Made by a program: the position numbers and the translations under genes. This document shows positions 52,664-62,226 of a DNA stretch of 64,000 bases, piece by piece. Source of the DNA: Acidipila rosea (GTDB taxonomy: Bacteria; Acidobacteriota; Terriglobia; Terriglobales; Acidobacteriaceae); contig NZ_SMGK01000002.1 in the NCBI RefSeq assembly GCF_004339725.1, positions 930,001 through 994,000 of the forward strand. Reading direction: 5' to 3'. Each line of letters begins with the position of its first letter. The stretch's first letter is position 1. The notes below the pieces were generated by a model. It made no database searches. It was not told the origin of the DNA and saw nothing but the letters and a program-made list of their open reading frames with translations.

Positions 52664-55267
52664 CTATTTCTGTGCTGCGATCCACTCCTGCAACTTGGGA
52701 CCCTGGACGCTGCGTAGCTCAATGCAGTCATTGATGCGGTCGGTAGCGCGGGTCAAGGCGCGTTGAGCTGCATGCACGGGGTGCTTCGTGAAGAATTGCT
52801 GCACCTCGTCGCGCTTGTCCGCACTGCAGAAGTATCCAGCGCCTCCGACAACATAGCTGCCCGACATGGTGGTGAGTTGCGCCTGCACCTTGTCCCAGTT
52901 CTGCTGGATGTATTGCCACGCAAGGTCTCGGGTATTGTGGCCGCTCAGCATAATCAACAACTGAATGGCCGAGTCCTGATTGCGGACCTTGCCTGACACG
53001 GTATAGTCGAGGGCGCGCTGCTCCAGTGCAGGATCTTTAAAGTAAGCGAGCAGACGCAATGCGCCTTCCTGAATCTCCGGGTTAGAAGAGGTCTCGGCAA
53101 CCTTCTGCAGCTGATCGAAATAAGCGGCATCCCCATTGGTTGCGGCAATTGCCGTCGCAGTCTGCGCCAGCGTTGCATCAACTGACGAAGGATCTGCGAG
53201 ATACTTCTGCGAGAGCTGCTTCGCCTGCGCAATCACTTCAGAATCGTGGCCGATGCCACCGACTGCTCCAAAGAGTATGGCTCGAAGCTCACGCTTATCC
53301 GGGGAGTCGCTCGGCGAGGGGGCACCCAGCCTGTCGAGGGGTGATTTGAAGTTCTTATCGACCCACGCGGCAATGGCGTCGCGATCCGCCTTGCTCTCGG
53401 CAATCTCTACATAGGCGACGCGGACGCCATCCAGCGCTGTGCTGACGACGGCTGCATTGTCATCGTCCTTCACGGCTGCTGCGAGCTTCAGGTATTCTCC
53501 GACCGGGATCTGGTCCGCGCGAACAAGCGCCCAGGTATTGCCGATGAGACTGATGCGCTCCTCCGGGGTAAGGCCGGTTTCTACAGCGCCTAGCAGCTTG
53601 TCGTACTCAGCCTTCGAGTAGGAGTAGCGATAGTAGCCTGTGCCGCCAGCATCGGCGAAGAGCAGCGGCGACTGGGGCACGCTGAGCTGCTGGTCTGCTG
53701 CGGTCAGCACTTCGCAATCCTTTTGAGCGCCTGCCGATTTCATGCAGACCGGCACGGTCCAGCTTTGCGCTCCTTCTCCCTTGGCGCTGGGGCTAAGGAA
53801 GAAGCGCTGCTGCTGAACTGCGACGTGATTGCCCTGGGGCTGGCCGAACTTGAGGAGCGGCTCGCCGGGCTGAGCGACAAAGCTCTCCATGATCTTGTCG
53901 ACGGGCTTGTGGCTGTTGGCCGTCTGCGCGTTCCAGAAGTCCTCTGCGGTCGCGTTGCCATACATATGCGCGGCCAGATAGTTGTGCACGCCCTGGCGGA
54001 AGGTCTCCGGCCCGAGATAGTTTTCTACCATCAGGAGTACGGCTCCGGCCTTGCCGTAGGTGATGCCATCGAACATCTCGTTGATCTCGTCCGGCGTGTT
54101 TGCCTGAGCGCGGATGGTGCGGGTGACGCGCTGTGCATCGAGGTTGAGCGTGGAGTCGAGACTGGAGGCGACGTCTTGCGAAATCTTCCACTCAGGATGC
54201 CAGGCGGCAACCGGCTTGTTCTCCATCCATGTTGCAAAGCCTTCGTTCAGCCACAGATTGTTCCACCACTGCATCGTCACCATGTCGCCGAACCACTGGT
54301 GCGCCATCTCATGCGCAACCACTGCCCCCACACGCTTCTTCGCGCCGACGGAGGCGGTCTTATCGTCGATCAGCAGATCGGTCTCGCGATACGTGATGGC
54401 TCCAAAGTTCTCCATGGCGCCGGCTTCGAAGTCGGGCAGCGCGATCATGTCGAGCTTGGGCATGGGATACTTGATGCCGAAATAGGTGTCGTAGTAGTGC
54501 AGAACAAACTCCGCCGCCTGCACTGCGTATTTAGTCAGCTCGACCTTGTCAGGCGTGGCGCAGCCGCGTATCGGCACGCCGTCGCTCTCACCTGTGGTGC
54601 ACTGAAAATCGCCGACAAGAAACGCAACCAGGTAGGTCGACATCTTCGGCGTCGTGGCGAAATGCAGGGTGTGCTTGCCGTCAACGGGACCGGGCGTATC
54701 GGAGACGATGTTCGTATTGGAGATTGCCGTGTCGCCCTTATCTACAACGAGGCTCACATCGAAGGTAGCCTTGAAGGCCGGCTCATCAAAAGAGGGAAAG
54801 GCGCGGCGCGCATCCGTCGGCTCGAACTGCGTCACCGCATAGTTGCGGCGCGCTGTTTTAGAGAGATAGAAGCCGCGCAGTTGGCCATTGAGGATGCCGG
54901 TGTACTGGATGTCGAGGGTGAGAGGACCGGCGGGAAGCTGGCTTCCGAAGTTGAATGTCGCCTGCTCCTTCTGCTCGTCGGTCGTGACCGTCGCCTTCAT
55001 CTCCTTGCCGGCAATGCTGGTGGTGACGCTCTGAAACTTGATCTCGGCAGCGTTGAGAGTTATGGAGTCGGCTGGCTGCTGCAGCACGACGTCGATTTTT
55101 TCGCTCCCGGTGAAGGTTGCGTTCTTCAGGTCCGGCGTCAGCGTGAGCGTATAGTGCTCGGGCGTCACCGACTGGGGCAGACGCTGTGCATGTGCGGAAG
55201 AAGTTGCGAGGAGAATTGCGGCGGACAGGCAGGCGAGAGAGGAAAGTCGTCGAATTACGTGGGGCAT
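52664..55267 (-). CDS. Exported M1 family aminopeptidase
   Basis: Zinc aminopeptidase of 867 residues releasing N-terminal residues from peptides. A signal peptide (PHVIRRLSSLACLSAAILLATSSAHAQ) places it in the periplasm. The gluzincin motif HEMAHQWFGDMVT, with the third ligand in NLWLNEGFATWMEN, and the exopeptidase motif GAMENFGAITYRE are intact. The C-terminal half is the helical ERAP1-type domain. ATG at 55267 has AAGGAG just upstream, and the longer frame from 55291 is not preferred. It lies 57 bases after copD and may be the last gene of that transcript or separate. Confidence 0.94.
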   Translation of the reverse strand: MPHVIRRLSSLACLSAAILLATSSAHAQRLPQSVTPEHYTLTLTPDLKNATFTGSEKIDVVLQQPADSITLNAAEIKFQSVTTSIAGKEMKATVTTDEQKEQATFNFGSQLPAGPLTLDIQYTGILNGQLRGFYLSKTARRNYAVTQFEPTDARRAFPSFDEPAFKATFDVSLVVDKGDTAISNTNIVSDTPGPVDGKHTLHFATTPKMSTYLVAFLVGDFQCTTGESDGVPIRGCATPDKVELTKYAVQAAEFVLHYYDTYFGIKYPMPKLDMIALPDFEAGAMENFGAITYRETDLLIDDKTASVGAKKRVGAVVAHEMAHQWFGDMVTMQWWNNLWLNEGFATWMENKPVAAWHPEWKISQDVASSLDSTLNLDAQRVTRTIRAQANTPDEINEMFDGITYGKAGAVLLMVENYLGPETFRQGVHNYLAAHMYGNATAEDFWNAQTANSHKPVDKIMESFVAQPGEPLLKFGQPQGNHVAVQQQRFFLSPSAKGEGAQSWTVPVCMKSAGAQKDCEVLTAADQQLSVPQSPLLFADAGGTGYYRYSYSKAEYDKLLGAVETGLTPEERISLIGNTWALVRADQIPVGEYLKLAAAVKDDDNAAVVSTALDGVRVAYVEIAESKADRDAIAAWVDKNFKSPLDRLGAPSPSDSPDKRELRAILFGAVGGIGHDSEVIAQAKQLSQKYLADPSSVDATLAQTATAIAATNGDAAYFDQLQKVAETSSNPEIQEGALRLLAYFKDPALEQRALDYTVSGKVRNQDSAIQLLIMLSGHNTRDLAWQYIQQNWDKVQAQLTTMSGSYVVGGAGYFCSADKRDEVQQFFTKHPVHAAQRALTRATDRINDCIELRSVQGPKLQEWIAAQK

Positions 55268-55324
55268 AGGCTCCTTCAGTCGGGGAAACATATCACTATA
55301 CGATATCGCACGCCCTCCCGGTTC

Positions 55325-56908
55325 CTACATTTCGCGGTAATCGAGCAGGACGAGCCCTACGAGCACCAGGCAGAGCGGCCACACGATGCCAGCCATCTTC
55401 GACTCGCGCCTGGAGGGCAGGCGGAGTTCGAGCCATCGCGCCCAGCCTGCCGTTGCTCCCAACAGGGCAATGGGTGTGTGGCTCAGCTCGGTAAGCATTT
55501 CGTCCTTGATGTTGCTGAGGGCATGGGAGTGCGTGATCAGCAGGGCTCCGCCGGCGGCGCACAACAGAGGGAACACGTAGGCAGCGCGGCGGGTGTGGAT
55601 GCGGCCCGTCTCCACGCCCCACTCAAAAAAGGCAAAGACGGTGATGAGCACGGCGTAGAGACGGTGCTCCAGCACATCGGGCTGGGCGAAGCTCTGCCAG
55701 AAGGAGCGCGGGCCAAGGGGCCAGTTTTCCGGGTCGGCGCGCAGAAGGATGAAGATCGCGAGCCCGATGAAGAGGAGCGGCCAGTTGCCAGCCCAGCGGC
55801 GGCCGCCGAGCTGGGCAAGGAGCGCCATCAGTCCGGCGGCTAACACGATCAACCCGGCCCAGTGGTGGTTATACTCCGACCATGCGCGGTCGTTCGCATC
55901 ACTGATGCTGCCGTCAGTGAACTGCGAGTCGCGCACGGCGACGGCCATTGACGTAGGTGGCGCGAGCTGCGCCAACGGGGGGCTCTTGAGCCGCGGCGTC
56001 TCCCAGTGCATGCGCTGGACAATATCATGCGTGGTGAGCCGGTCCTGAGTGAGATCCACGGCAGGCGGCTGCGAGGTGAGCGAAGCAGCCACGAGGATGG
56101 CGGTGAATCCGAGGCCGATCTCCGCTTCACTGAAGCGGCGCAGACGCACAAGCAGAGAGTCAGGCTGATACTTTGTGCGGCGCAGCAGCAGGAAGTTGCC
56201 CGCTCCCAGCCCGATCATCAGCAGGAAAAGATAGCCCTTCGCAAGAAGCATGGCGCCGTAGGTCGTTCCGTAGAGCCCCTGCCAGGAGCGGACGTAAAAC
56301 CATGCCATCCAGAGACCCGCGCCGAGCAACAGCGCTGCGCCTGCCATGGCCATCATGGAGTATCGCCGGACCATGACCGAGGCGGCGCGCGAAGGCGAAG
56401 AGCGGAGAGCGAGCAGCAGAAATGGCATGGCTCCGATCCAGATTGCCGTGCCTGTGTGGTGGGCTGCGGTAAGGCCAAGCAGCAAGGGGCGGTGATCAAG
56501 GCGGGCAGCGGCGTGGCTGGTGGCCACGGAGGCTGCGAGCACCGCTGCCGCCGCGAAGGCAGACAGGCGAGCATGGCCCAGGAGCACACAGAGCAGCACT
56601 GCGGCGAAGGCGGCAAGCAGATCGGCGCGGAAGAAATTGGTCGCGAGAACGTCGTGGAAGGAAAAGCCTGAGCCGCCGATCAGGATTGCCGAACTGACAG
56701 CTATCGAAGAGATCTGAGCAACGGCAAAGGCCAGGGCAGCGATGCGAACCGCTCTGCGAAGAGTCAACTGTGCGGAGTCGGAGAGTTGGGCGGGGAGGGC
56801 AACCAACAGCAGAAAAGCCGTCCCGCCCAAAGTCAGGGCCTCAAAGCTGAGAGTGGCTGCGCGCAGCAGAACGGAGAGAAGATCGAAGTCCTTGAGGAGC
56901 CAGAGCAA
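55325..56908 (-). CDS. copD: CopD-like copper transport membrane protein
   Basis: A 527-residue inner-membrane protein of the CopD family, with about 12 TM helices in two blocks. The CopD core shows FFRADLLAAFAAVLL, LGLTAAHHTGTAIWIGAMPFLLLAL with paired histidines, and YGTTYGAMLLAKGYLFLLMIGLGAGNFLLLRR. Between the blocks lies a ~60-residue soluble loop (LTTHDIVQRMHWETP...SEYNHHWAG) and then a second TM block with LITHSHALSNIKDE, His-rich and not typical of short CopD. It starts six bases after copC. It probably moves copper across the inner membrane. Confidence 0.85.
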   Translation of the reverse strand: MLWLLKDFDLLSVLLRAATLSFEALTLGGTAFLLLVALPAQLSDSAQLTLRRAVRIAALAFAVAQISSIAVSSAILIGGSGFSFHDVLATNFFRADLLAAFAAVLLCVLLGHARLSAFAAAAVLAASVATSHAAARLDHRPLLLGLTAAHHTGTAIWIGAMPFLLLALRSSPSRAASVMVRRYSMMAMAGAALLLGAGLWMAWFYVRSWQGLYGTTYGAMLLAKGYLFLLMIGLGAGNFLLLRRTKYQPDSLLVRLRRFSEAEIGLGFTAILVAASLTSQPPAVDLTQDRLTTHDIVQRMHWETPRLKSPPLAQLAPPTSMAVAVRDSQFTDGSISDANDRAWSEYNHHWAGLIVLAAGLMALLAQLGGRRWAGNWPLLFIGLAIFILLRADPENWPLGPRSFWQSFAQPDVLEHRLYAVLITVFAFFEWGVETGRIHTRRAAYVFPLLCAAGGALLITHSHALSNIKDEMLTELSHTPIALLGATAGWARWLELRLPSRRESKMAGIVWPLCLVLVGLVLLDYREM

Positions 56909-56914
56909 GGCCGG

Positions 56915-57283
56915 CTACCGCACCGTGAAAGGAATTTCGCCGCGTGTGATGTGACCGTCGCTGGCCAGCACCTGCCAGCGAATGACATACTTCCCTCCCG
57001 GAAGGGTGGCGATCTTCGTGGTCAGCTCATCAGGAGAGCGGCTCGGGGCTGTCTTTAACATCTGAACCTTGCCGTCGGGACCCGCGAGATAAAGCCGCGA
57101 GCGCGCACCATCGATTCGCGAGTTAAACTTCAGGTCTACACTCAGCTGGCCTTCGTCCACTGTGGCATCCACGCGAGGCGTGGAGTTGACGAGTACAGCA
57201 TGCGCGAAGGCACGCGGTGCGAAGCAGACACCGAGAGCAACGGCAAGCAGTCCGCTGACGACTCTACCCCTTGAGAGCATCAT
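56915..57283 (-). CDS. copC: Copper resistance protein CopC
   Basis: Periplasmic copper-binding protein of 122 residues. Signal peptide (SRGRVVSGLLAVALGVCFAPRAFA) leaves the mature N-terminus HAVLVNSTP, whose His1 is a Cu(II) ligand. The other ligands, Asp and His, are in VLASDGHITRGEIPF. It is predicted to bind one Cu(II) with high affinity. The start overlaps the glk stop by four bases, and copD follows six bases later, so copper genes are welded to a sugar-phosphate operon. Confidence 0.93.
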   Translation of the reverse strand: MMLSRGRVVSGLLAVALGVCFAPRAFAHAVLVNSTPRVDATVDEGQLSVDLKFNSRIDGARSRLYLAGPDGKVQMLKTAPSRSPDELTTKIATLPGGKYVIRWQVLASDGHITRGEIPFTVR

Positions 57284-58311
57284 GCCTGCTGCGCGGAAGC
57301 CGCGCGTACGGATTGACCGCTGACCTCAGCCGCGCGGGCCTCAGCAAAAGCGGCAGCGCCCATGAGAGCGCAGCGGCTCTCGAGGATGATCCTTACCGGA
57401 GTATGCACCAGCAGATTGCTGAGGCGGCCCTTGTCGGTGAAGGCCTTCATGAATGCGCCATCCTGCATTTTCTTGAGAATTTTCGGCGCAATGCCGCCGC
57501 CAAGATAGAGGCCGCCAACGGCAAGTATCTTGAGCGCGAGATTGCCGGCTTCGGCGCCATAGGCCGAGGCGAAGATGTCGAGCGTCTGCGCGCAGAGCTC
57601 ATTGCTGCCGTCTTCCCCGACCTCGCCGATGACGGCGTTGGGGTCCTCCTGCTGCATGCGCTCGCGCAGCCAGGCGGGCTCGTCCATCTTCTTTTCATCG
57701 CGGAGGAAGCTGTAGATGTTCTTGAGCCCGATGCCGGAGACGACGCGCTCATAGCTGACGCGCCCGTTAAGCGTGCGATGGAGATAGCGGAAGAGCTCGA
57801 TCTCAGTCTCGTTGCGGGGCGCGAAATCGCAGTGGCCGCCCTCGGAGGCCATAGGCTGATGCACTTTGCCGTTCCACACGATGACGGCTTCGCCGAGGCC
57901 AGTGCCCGCGGAGACGAGTCCCCGGTGGCCGATGGCGCCTGCGTCGCCCTCACTGAGGACAAAAATCTGGCTCGCATTGAGCTCCGGAATGCCGTAGCCA
58001 TTGGCCTCAAGATCGTTGATGAGGAAGAGATGCTGAATGCCCAGATTGCGCGACAGCTCCGCGCTGTCGAGTTCCCAGGGAAGATTGGTCAGCTTGAGGC
58101 GGCCATTGCGTACCGGGCCCGGCACACCGAAGCAGGCGGCGGTGATCTCCGGCTGGCCGCTCTCGGCCAGGAAGCGCCGCACGACCACCTCAAGCCCGGC
58201 ATAAGCCTGGGCCGGAAAACGCTCGTCGCGGACATGGGTAAGAGAGCCCTTTTCAAAGCTGTAGAGGGCGAGATGAACCTTGGTGCCGCCTACATCTCCA
58301 GCGAGAATCAT
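57280..58311 (-). CDS. glk: Glucokinase
   Basis: ATP-dependent glucokinase of the E. coli Glk (PF02685) family, 343 residues, feeding glucose 6-phosphate to zwf. Visible motifs: phosphate-1 DVGGTKVHLALY, ACFGVPGPV, glucose-binding DLEANGYGI and SEGGHCDFAP, and a C-terminal GGLYLGGGIAPKIL. The start overlaps the pgl stop by ATGA and the stop overlaps copC by four bases. It lies downstream of pgl in a continuous glucose-to-pentose operon. Confidence 0.95.
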   Translation of the reverse strand: MILAGDVGGTKVHLALYSFEKGSLTHVRDERFPAQAYAGLEVVVRRFLAESGQPEITAACFGVPGPVRNGRLKLTNLPWELDSAELSRNLGIQHLFLINDLEANGYGIPELNASQIFVLSEGDAGAIGHRGLVSAGTGLGEAVIVWNGKVHQPMASEGGHCDFAPRNETEIELFRYLHRTLNGRVSYERVVSGIGLKNIYSFLRDEKKMDEPAWLRERMQQEDPNAVIGEVGEDGSNELCAQTLDIFASAYGAEAGNLALKILAVGGLYLGGGIAPKILKKMQDGAFMKAFTDKGRLSNLLVHTPVRIILESRCALMGAAAFAEARAAEVSGQSVRAASAQQA

Positions 58312-59108
58312 CGCGTAATCTCCAGCCTGCCGACGCCATCAGCGGCGGGCGCAGGCAGCTCTGCTGCGGCAGCCTTGTCGAGCAGGAACAGCAGCCTGCC
58401 GTTCTTCGGCTGGATCAGCTGCGAGGGCAGCGTCTCAGGATCGTAAGCACCCTGCAGGACACTGTGCAGCGGACCCGCCTTATCGCTACTTTCGATGAGG
58501 AAGAAGATGTGCGCCGCCTCGACGATGACCGGCCATGTAAGCGTGATGCGCCAGGACTGCGCCTGCTGCGGCACATGATTCGCAATGGCGATGCGTCCCA
58601 GCTCGTGAAGCGCATCCGTGTGCGGGAAGAGTGACGCCGTGTGGCCGTCCGTCCCCATGCCGAGCTGGATGATATCAAAGCGCGGCACCTCGGCGCCCTC
58701 CAGGCGGAAGTGGCCCCGGATGGCGCTTTCGTAGCGTGCTGCGGCTTCCTCAGGAGGCAGTTCCCCCTCGATACGGATCACCTGTTCCGGTTTCATGGGG
58801 GAACGTTCGAGCATCATCTCGCGGGTCATGCGATAGTTGCTCGCTGCATCGTCAGCCGGCACGCAGCGTTCGTCGACGAAGTAAAGCTCAAGCTTGTCCC
58901 ACGGCATTTGCTGGAGATAAGGCTGCGCAGGATCGGTGAGCAGCCCGAAGGTTACCTTTGGAGTGCTGCCGCCTGAGATCGCGACCCGCGCACGGCCCCG
59001 TGCTGCGGCCGCTTCGTTGATTTTCGCAATGAAGTGCTCGGCTGCTGCATGGGCCAGCGCGCTTTTATCCGCGCTGACCCTGTATTCAACGTCGATCTTT
59101 CTTGCCAT
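58308..59108 (-). CDS. pgl: 6-phosphogluconolactonase
   Basis: Hydrolyses 6-phosphogluconolactone. 266 residues from ATG 59108 (MARKIDVEYR), which overlaps the zwf stop by one base (TAATG). Motifs are GGSTPKVTFGLL, WDKLELYFVDERCVP and GMGTDGHTASLFP, the last holding the catalytic His. The longer frame from 59123 is rejected because the ribosome binding site GGAAGAAAG and the coupling favour 59108. Its stop overlaps the glk start by four bases. Confidence 0.95.
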   Translation of the reverse strand: MARKIDVEYRVSADKSALAHAAAEHFIAKINEAAAARGRARVAISGGSTPKVTFGLLTDPAQPYLQQMPWDKLELYFVDERCVPADDAASNYRMTREMMLERSPMKPEQVIRIEGELPPEEAAARYESAIRGHFRLEGAEVPRFDIIQLGMGTDGHTASLFPHTDALHELGRIAIANHVPQQAQSWRITLTWPVIVEAAHIFFLIESSDKAGPLHSVLQGAYDPETLPSQLIQPKNGRLLFLLDKAAAAELPAPAADGVGRLEITR

Positions 59109-60646
59109 TAAACTTTCTTCCACTTGCGGCCATCGCGACCGATGAGTTCGTTAGCGCAATCGGGTCCCCATGAACCGCTTGCATAGTTCGGGAAGTCGCT
59201 GGGTGGGGTCTTCTGCCACTTCTCAAGGATCGGCGTGTAGAGCGCCCAGGTAGACTCGACACCATCGCGGTGAGCGAAGAGGGTCGCGTCTCCCAGCATG
59301 GCGTCGAGCAACAGGCGCTCATATCCGTTGGCCGAGGAGGAGCCGAATGCGCCCGCATATTTGAAGTCCATGACCACAGGGCAGACGGTCATGTCCGGGC
59401 TGGGGAATTTCGCACCGAAGCGGAGCGAGATGCCTTCATCCGGCTGAATACGCATGGTGATGATGTTCGGCTGGATCTCTTTGCATGGGCCACCGCTGGC
59501 GCCCGAAAACAGGAGCATCGGCGGCTGCTTGAACTGGATCGTGATTTCCGTTGCCCGCTTTGCCATCCGCTTGCCCGCGCGAAGATAAAAAGGTACACCT
59601 GCCCAGCGCCAATTCTCAATCTCGAGCTTGACGGCAGCAAATGTCTCCGTCCGGGACTGAGGATCGACGCGCTCTTCTTCGCGATAGCCTTTGACCTGCT
59701 GGCCGTCAACGGTTCCGGCGGCGTACTGCCCGCGGGCCGTGTTTTCAATCGGGATGGGCTTGATGGCCTTCCAGACCTTGACCTTCTCACCGCGAACGGC
59801 ATCAGCCTCAAACGAAACCGGCGGCTCCATGGCAACGAAGGAGAGCAGCTCCATCATGTGGTTCTGCACGACGTCGCGGAGGGCTCCGGCCTTTTCATAG
59901 AACGGGCCGCGCCCTTCAATACCGATGCTTTCGGCAGCGGTGATCTGAACGTGGTCAATGTAATTGCGATTCCAGATGGGCTCGAAGATGCCATTGGCGA
60001 AGCGGAAGACGAGGATGTTCTGCACCGTCTCCTTGCCAAGGTAATGATCGATACGGAAGATCTGGTTTTCGTCGAAAACCTTGTTCACATCATCGTTGAG
60101 CTGACGGGCCGACTCCAGGTCGTGCCCGAACGGCTTCTCGATGATGACCCGCGCATGACCCGCTTCCGGCTGGGCCATGCTATGTGCGCCGAGGTGATTG
60201 ACAATGTCAGCAAAGTACTCGGGAGCGACGGCAAGGTAGAAGAGGCGGTTGCACTTCTTCCCATGCTTTTCGTCGATTTTGTCTAAAAGATCGCGGAGCT
60301 TCGAGTAGCCGTCATCGTTGTCGAACTCCATCGCGTGATAGCTGATTCTGGCGATGAACTCGTCGAGCTTGTTTTCGCCCTCTTTGACGCCGCCAAACTT
60401 GAGGATGCCGTCGCGCATGTCGGGCGCGAAGCTGCTCTTCAGATCGCGACGCGCGACGCCCACGATTGCGAACTCCTGCGGCAGGAGCCCCTGCTGCTCA
60501 AGATGGAAGAGAGCAGGGAGCAACTTGCGCTTGGTCAAATCACCGGACGCACCGAAGATAATAACCACGGAGGGTTCAGGGACACGCTCGCTGCGCGGAA
60601 CGTCTTTGACAAGCTCCGGCGAAACTGAAACTTCTGTCGTTGCCAT
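59108..60646 (-). CDS. zwf: Glucose-6-phosphate 1-dehydrogenase
   Basis: First enzyme of the oxidative pentose phosphate pathway, reducing NADP or NAD. 512 residues, full length. The nucleotide site is FGASGDLTKRKLLPALF and the catalytic segment is FRIDHYLGKETVQNILVFRF. The coenzyme and structural regions are typical. It lies 12 bases after gnd and overlaps pgl by one base. Confidence 0.97.
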   Translation of the reverse strand: MATTEVSVSPELVKDVPRSERVPEPSVVIIFGASGDLTKRKLLPALFHLEQQGLLPQEFAIVGVARRDLKSSFAPDMRDGILKFGGVKEGENKLDEFIARISYHAMEFDNDDGYSKLRDLLDKIDEKHGKKCNRLFYLAVAPEYFADIVNHLGAHSMAQPEAGHARVIIEKPFGHDLESARQLNDDVNKVFDENQIFRIDHYLGKETVQNILVFRFANGIFEPIWNRNYIDHVQITAAESIGIEGRGPFYEKAGALRDVVQNHMMELLSFVAMEPPVSFEADAVRGEKVKVWKAIKPIPIENTARGQYAAGTVDGQQVKGYREEERVDPQSRTETFAAVKLEIENWRWAGVPFYLRAGKRMAKRATEITIQFKQPPMLLFSGASGGPCKEIQPNIITMRIQPDEGISLRFGAKFPSPDMTVCPVVMDFKYAGAFGSSSANGYERLLLDAMLGDATLFAHRDGVESTWALYTPILEKWQKTPPSDFPNYASGSWGPDCANELIGRDGRKWKKV

Positions 60647-60658
60647 CTATCTCTCCTA

Positions 60659-61564
60659 CTAATCCTTTTTGACCGCGTGGCCGCCAAACGCGTTACGCAT
60701 AATGGCCAGCATGCGGTCAGTGAAGTTGTTGTCTTCGCGCGAACGGATACGGCGGATCAGCGACTCGGTGATGACAGGTGCGGAAACATTGAGGTCGATC
60801 GCCTCGAAGACTGTCCAGCGGCCTTCGCCGGAGTCGGAGACGTAGGCTTCCAGTCCCTCGAGCTTGGGGTTCTTCTGGAGCGCATCGGCGGTGAGATCGA
60901 GCAGCCAGGAACGGACAACGCTGCCGTAGCGCCAGATTTCTGCAATCTGCGCGAGATCGAGGTTCATCTGGGTCTTGTGGCCCATGATGGAGAAGCCCTC
61001 GGCATAGGCCTGCATCATGCCGTACTCGATGCCGTTGTGCACCATCTTGACGAAGTGGCCTGCGCCAGCCGGTCCGACGTGGCCCCAGCCCTGCTCCTTG
61101 CCCGGGGCAAGCGTCTCGAAGATAGGCCGCAGGCGCTCGACCGGCTCCTTGTCGCCGCCGATCATCATGCTGTAGCCCTCGGCCAGACCCCAGACGCCAC
61201 CGGAAGTGCCTACGTCGACGAAGTTGAAGCCTTCAGGCTTCAGCTCAGCATAGCGGCGCTGCGAGTCCTTGTAGTTGGAGTTGCCACCGTCGATGAAGGT
61301 GTCGCCCTTCTGCATGAATGGCTTCAACTTGGCAATGGTCTCATCGACGGGATCGCCTGCCGGGACCATGATCCAGATGGCGCGCGGGGCTGCCAGATTC
61401 TTCACCAGATCTTCGAGCGAGTTGACGCCAACCGAGCCAGCGTCTGTCAGCTTCTTTACCGTGTCAGCATTGAAGTCAAAGCCGACTACCTTATGGCCGC
61501 CGACCCGAAGCCGCTCCGCCATATTGCCGCCCATCTTGCCAAGCCCAATGATTCCGAGTTCCAT
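60659..61564 (-). CDS. gnd: 6-phosphogluconate dehydrogenase, decarboxylating (short, YqeC/GntZ-like type)
   Basis: Oxidative decarboxylation of 6-phosphogluconate to ribulose 5-phosphate. At 301 residues it belongs to the short, often NAD-preferring class rather than the ~470-residue type. N-terminal GIIGLGKMGGNMAERL binds the cofactor. The catalytic block is GAGHFVKMVHNGIEYGMMQAYAEGF, and FIDGGNSNYKDSQRRY is conserved. Start 61564 gives MELGIIGLG, and a longer frame from 61600 is rejected. It lies between the HAD gene and zwf in the operon. Confidence 0.94.
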   Translation of the reverse strand: MELGIIGLGKMGGNMAERLRVGGHKVVGFDFNADTVKKLTDAGSVGVNSLEDLVKNLAAPRAIWIMVPAGDPVDETIAKLKPFMQKGDTFIDGGNSNYKDSQRRYAELKPEGFNFVDVGTSGGVWGLAEGYSMMIGGDKEPVERLRPIFETLAPGKEQGWGHVGPAGAGHFVKMVHNGIEYGMMQAYAEGFSIMGHKTQMNLDLAQIAEIWRYGSVVRSWLLDLTADALQKNPKLEGLEAYVSDSGEGRWTVFEAIDLNVSAPVITESLIRRIRSREDNNFTDRMLAIMRNAFGGHAVKKD

Positions 61565-61583
61565 CGTGATCTTCTCCTCGTCT

Positions 61584-62198
61584 CTAAATGCTGATATCAA
61601 ACTGTTTCAATGCGGATTCCAGTTGCCCGGGCCCTTTGTACTGCACAACCTGCAGGCCAACCTCCTGGGCAGCTGCCGCGTTTTCCGAACGGTCGTCGAT
61701 GAACAGCACCTCTGATGGCGCCTGCTGGAGGACATCGAGCGCCAGCCGGTAAATGGCCTGGTCGGGTTTACGCAGCCCTACATAGCAGGACGCGAAAAAT
61801 GTCTGAAAGTACTGTCTGAGCCCGAACTTCTCCAGGCGGTAATCATTCAGCTCGCGAGCTTCGTTATTGAGACAGCCAAGCTCTACTGTTTGAGATGCCG
61901 CAAGTTTCCGGAGGATTCCGAGCGCGTTGTCGGGGAGTAAAAGGGACTGCGCCTTCATCGCCTCCAAAAACATCTCAGGGGTGAAGTCACGGGGGGTGTA
62001 GAACAGCGTCCGGTCCAGGTATTCCCAGACGGTGATGCGGTCTTTCTCCCAGAGGTCGTTGGCCTCCGGATGCCGCTCCTCAAAGGGGGCGCGCTCAATA
62101 TTGAACTGGCTGAAGACCACATCCCGTTCCCTGTGGTCCCAGCCATTGGTAAGGAGCACTCCGCCAATGTCGAAGAGGACAGTCTTGATGCGGGACAT
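61584..62198 (-). CDS. HAD-superfamily hydrolase, class IA
   Basis: A 204-residue phosphatase-like protein. Motif I is VLFDIGGVLL (nucleophile Asp10, with the second Asp replaced by Gly, as in several YihX-like members), the cap is small and helical, motif III Lys is in RKPDQAIY and motif IV is LFIDDRSEN. Its position between rpiB and gnd in a pentose phosphate operon suggests that a sugar phosphate is the substrate, for instance a side product or an epimer, but this is context inference only. Spacing is 28 and 19 bases to the neighbours. Confidence 0.88.
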   Translation of the reverse strand: MSRIKTVLFDIGGVLLTNGWDHRERDVVFSQFNIERAPFEERHPEANDLWEKDRITVWEYLDRTLFYTPRDFTPEMFLEAMKAQSLLLPDNALGILRKLAASQTVELGCLNNEARELNDYRLEKFGLRQYFQTFFASCYVGLRKPDQAIYRLALDVLQQAPSEVLFIDDRSENAAAAQEVGLQVVQYKGPGQLESALKQFDISI

Positions 62199-62226
62199 TC
62201 GAGCTTACTCTCCGTTCGGTGAAGTG

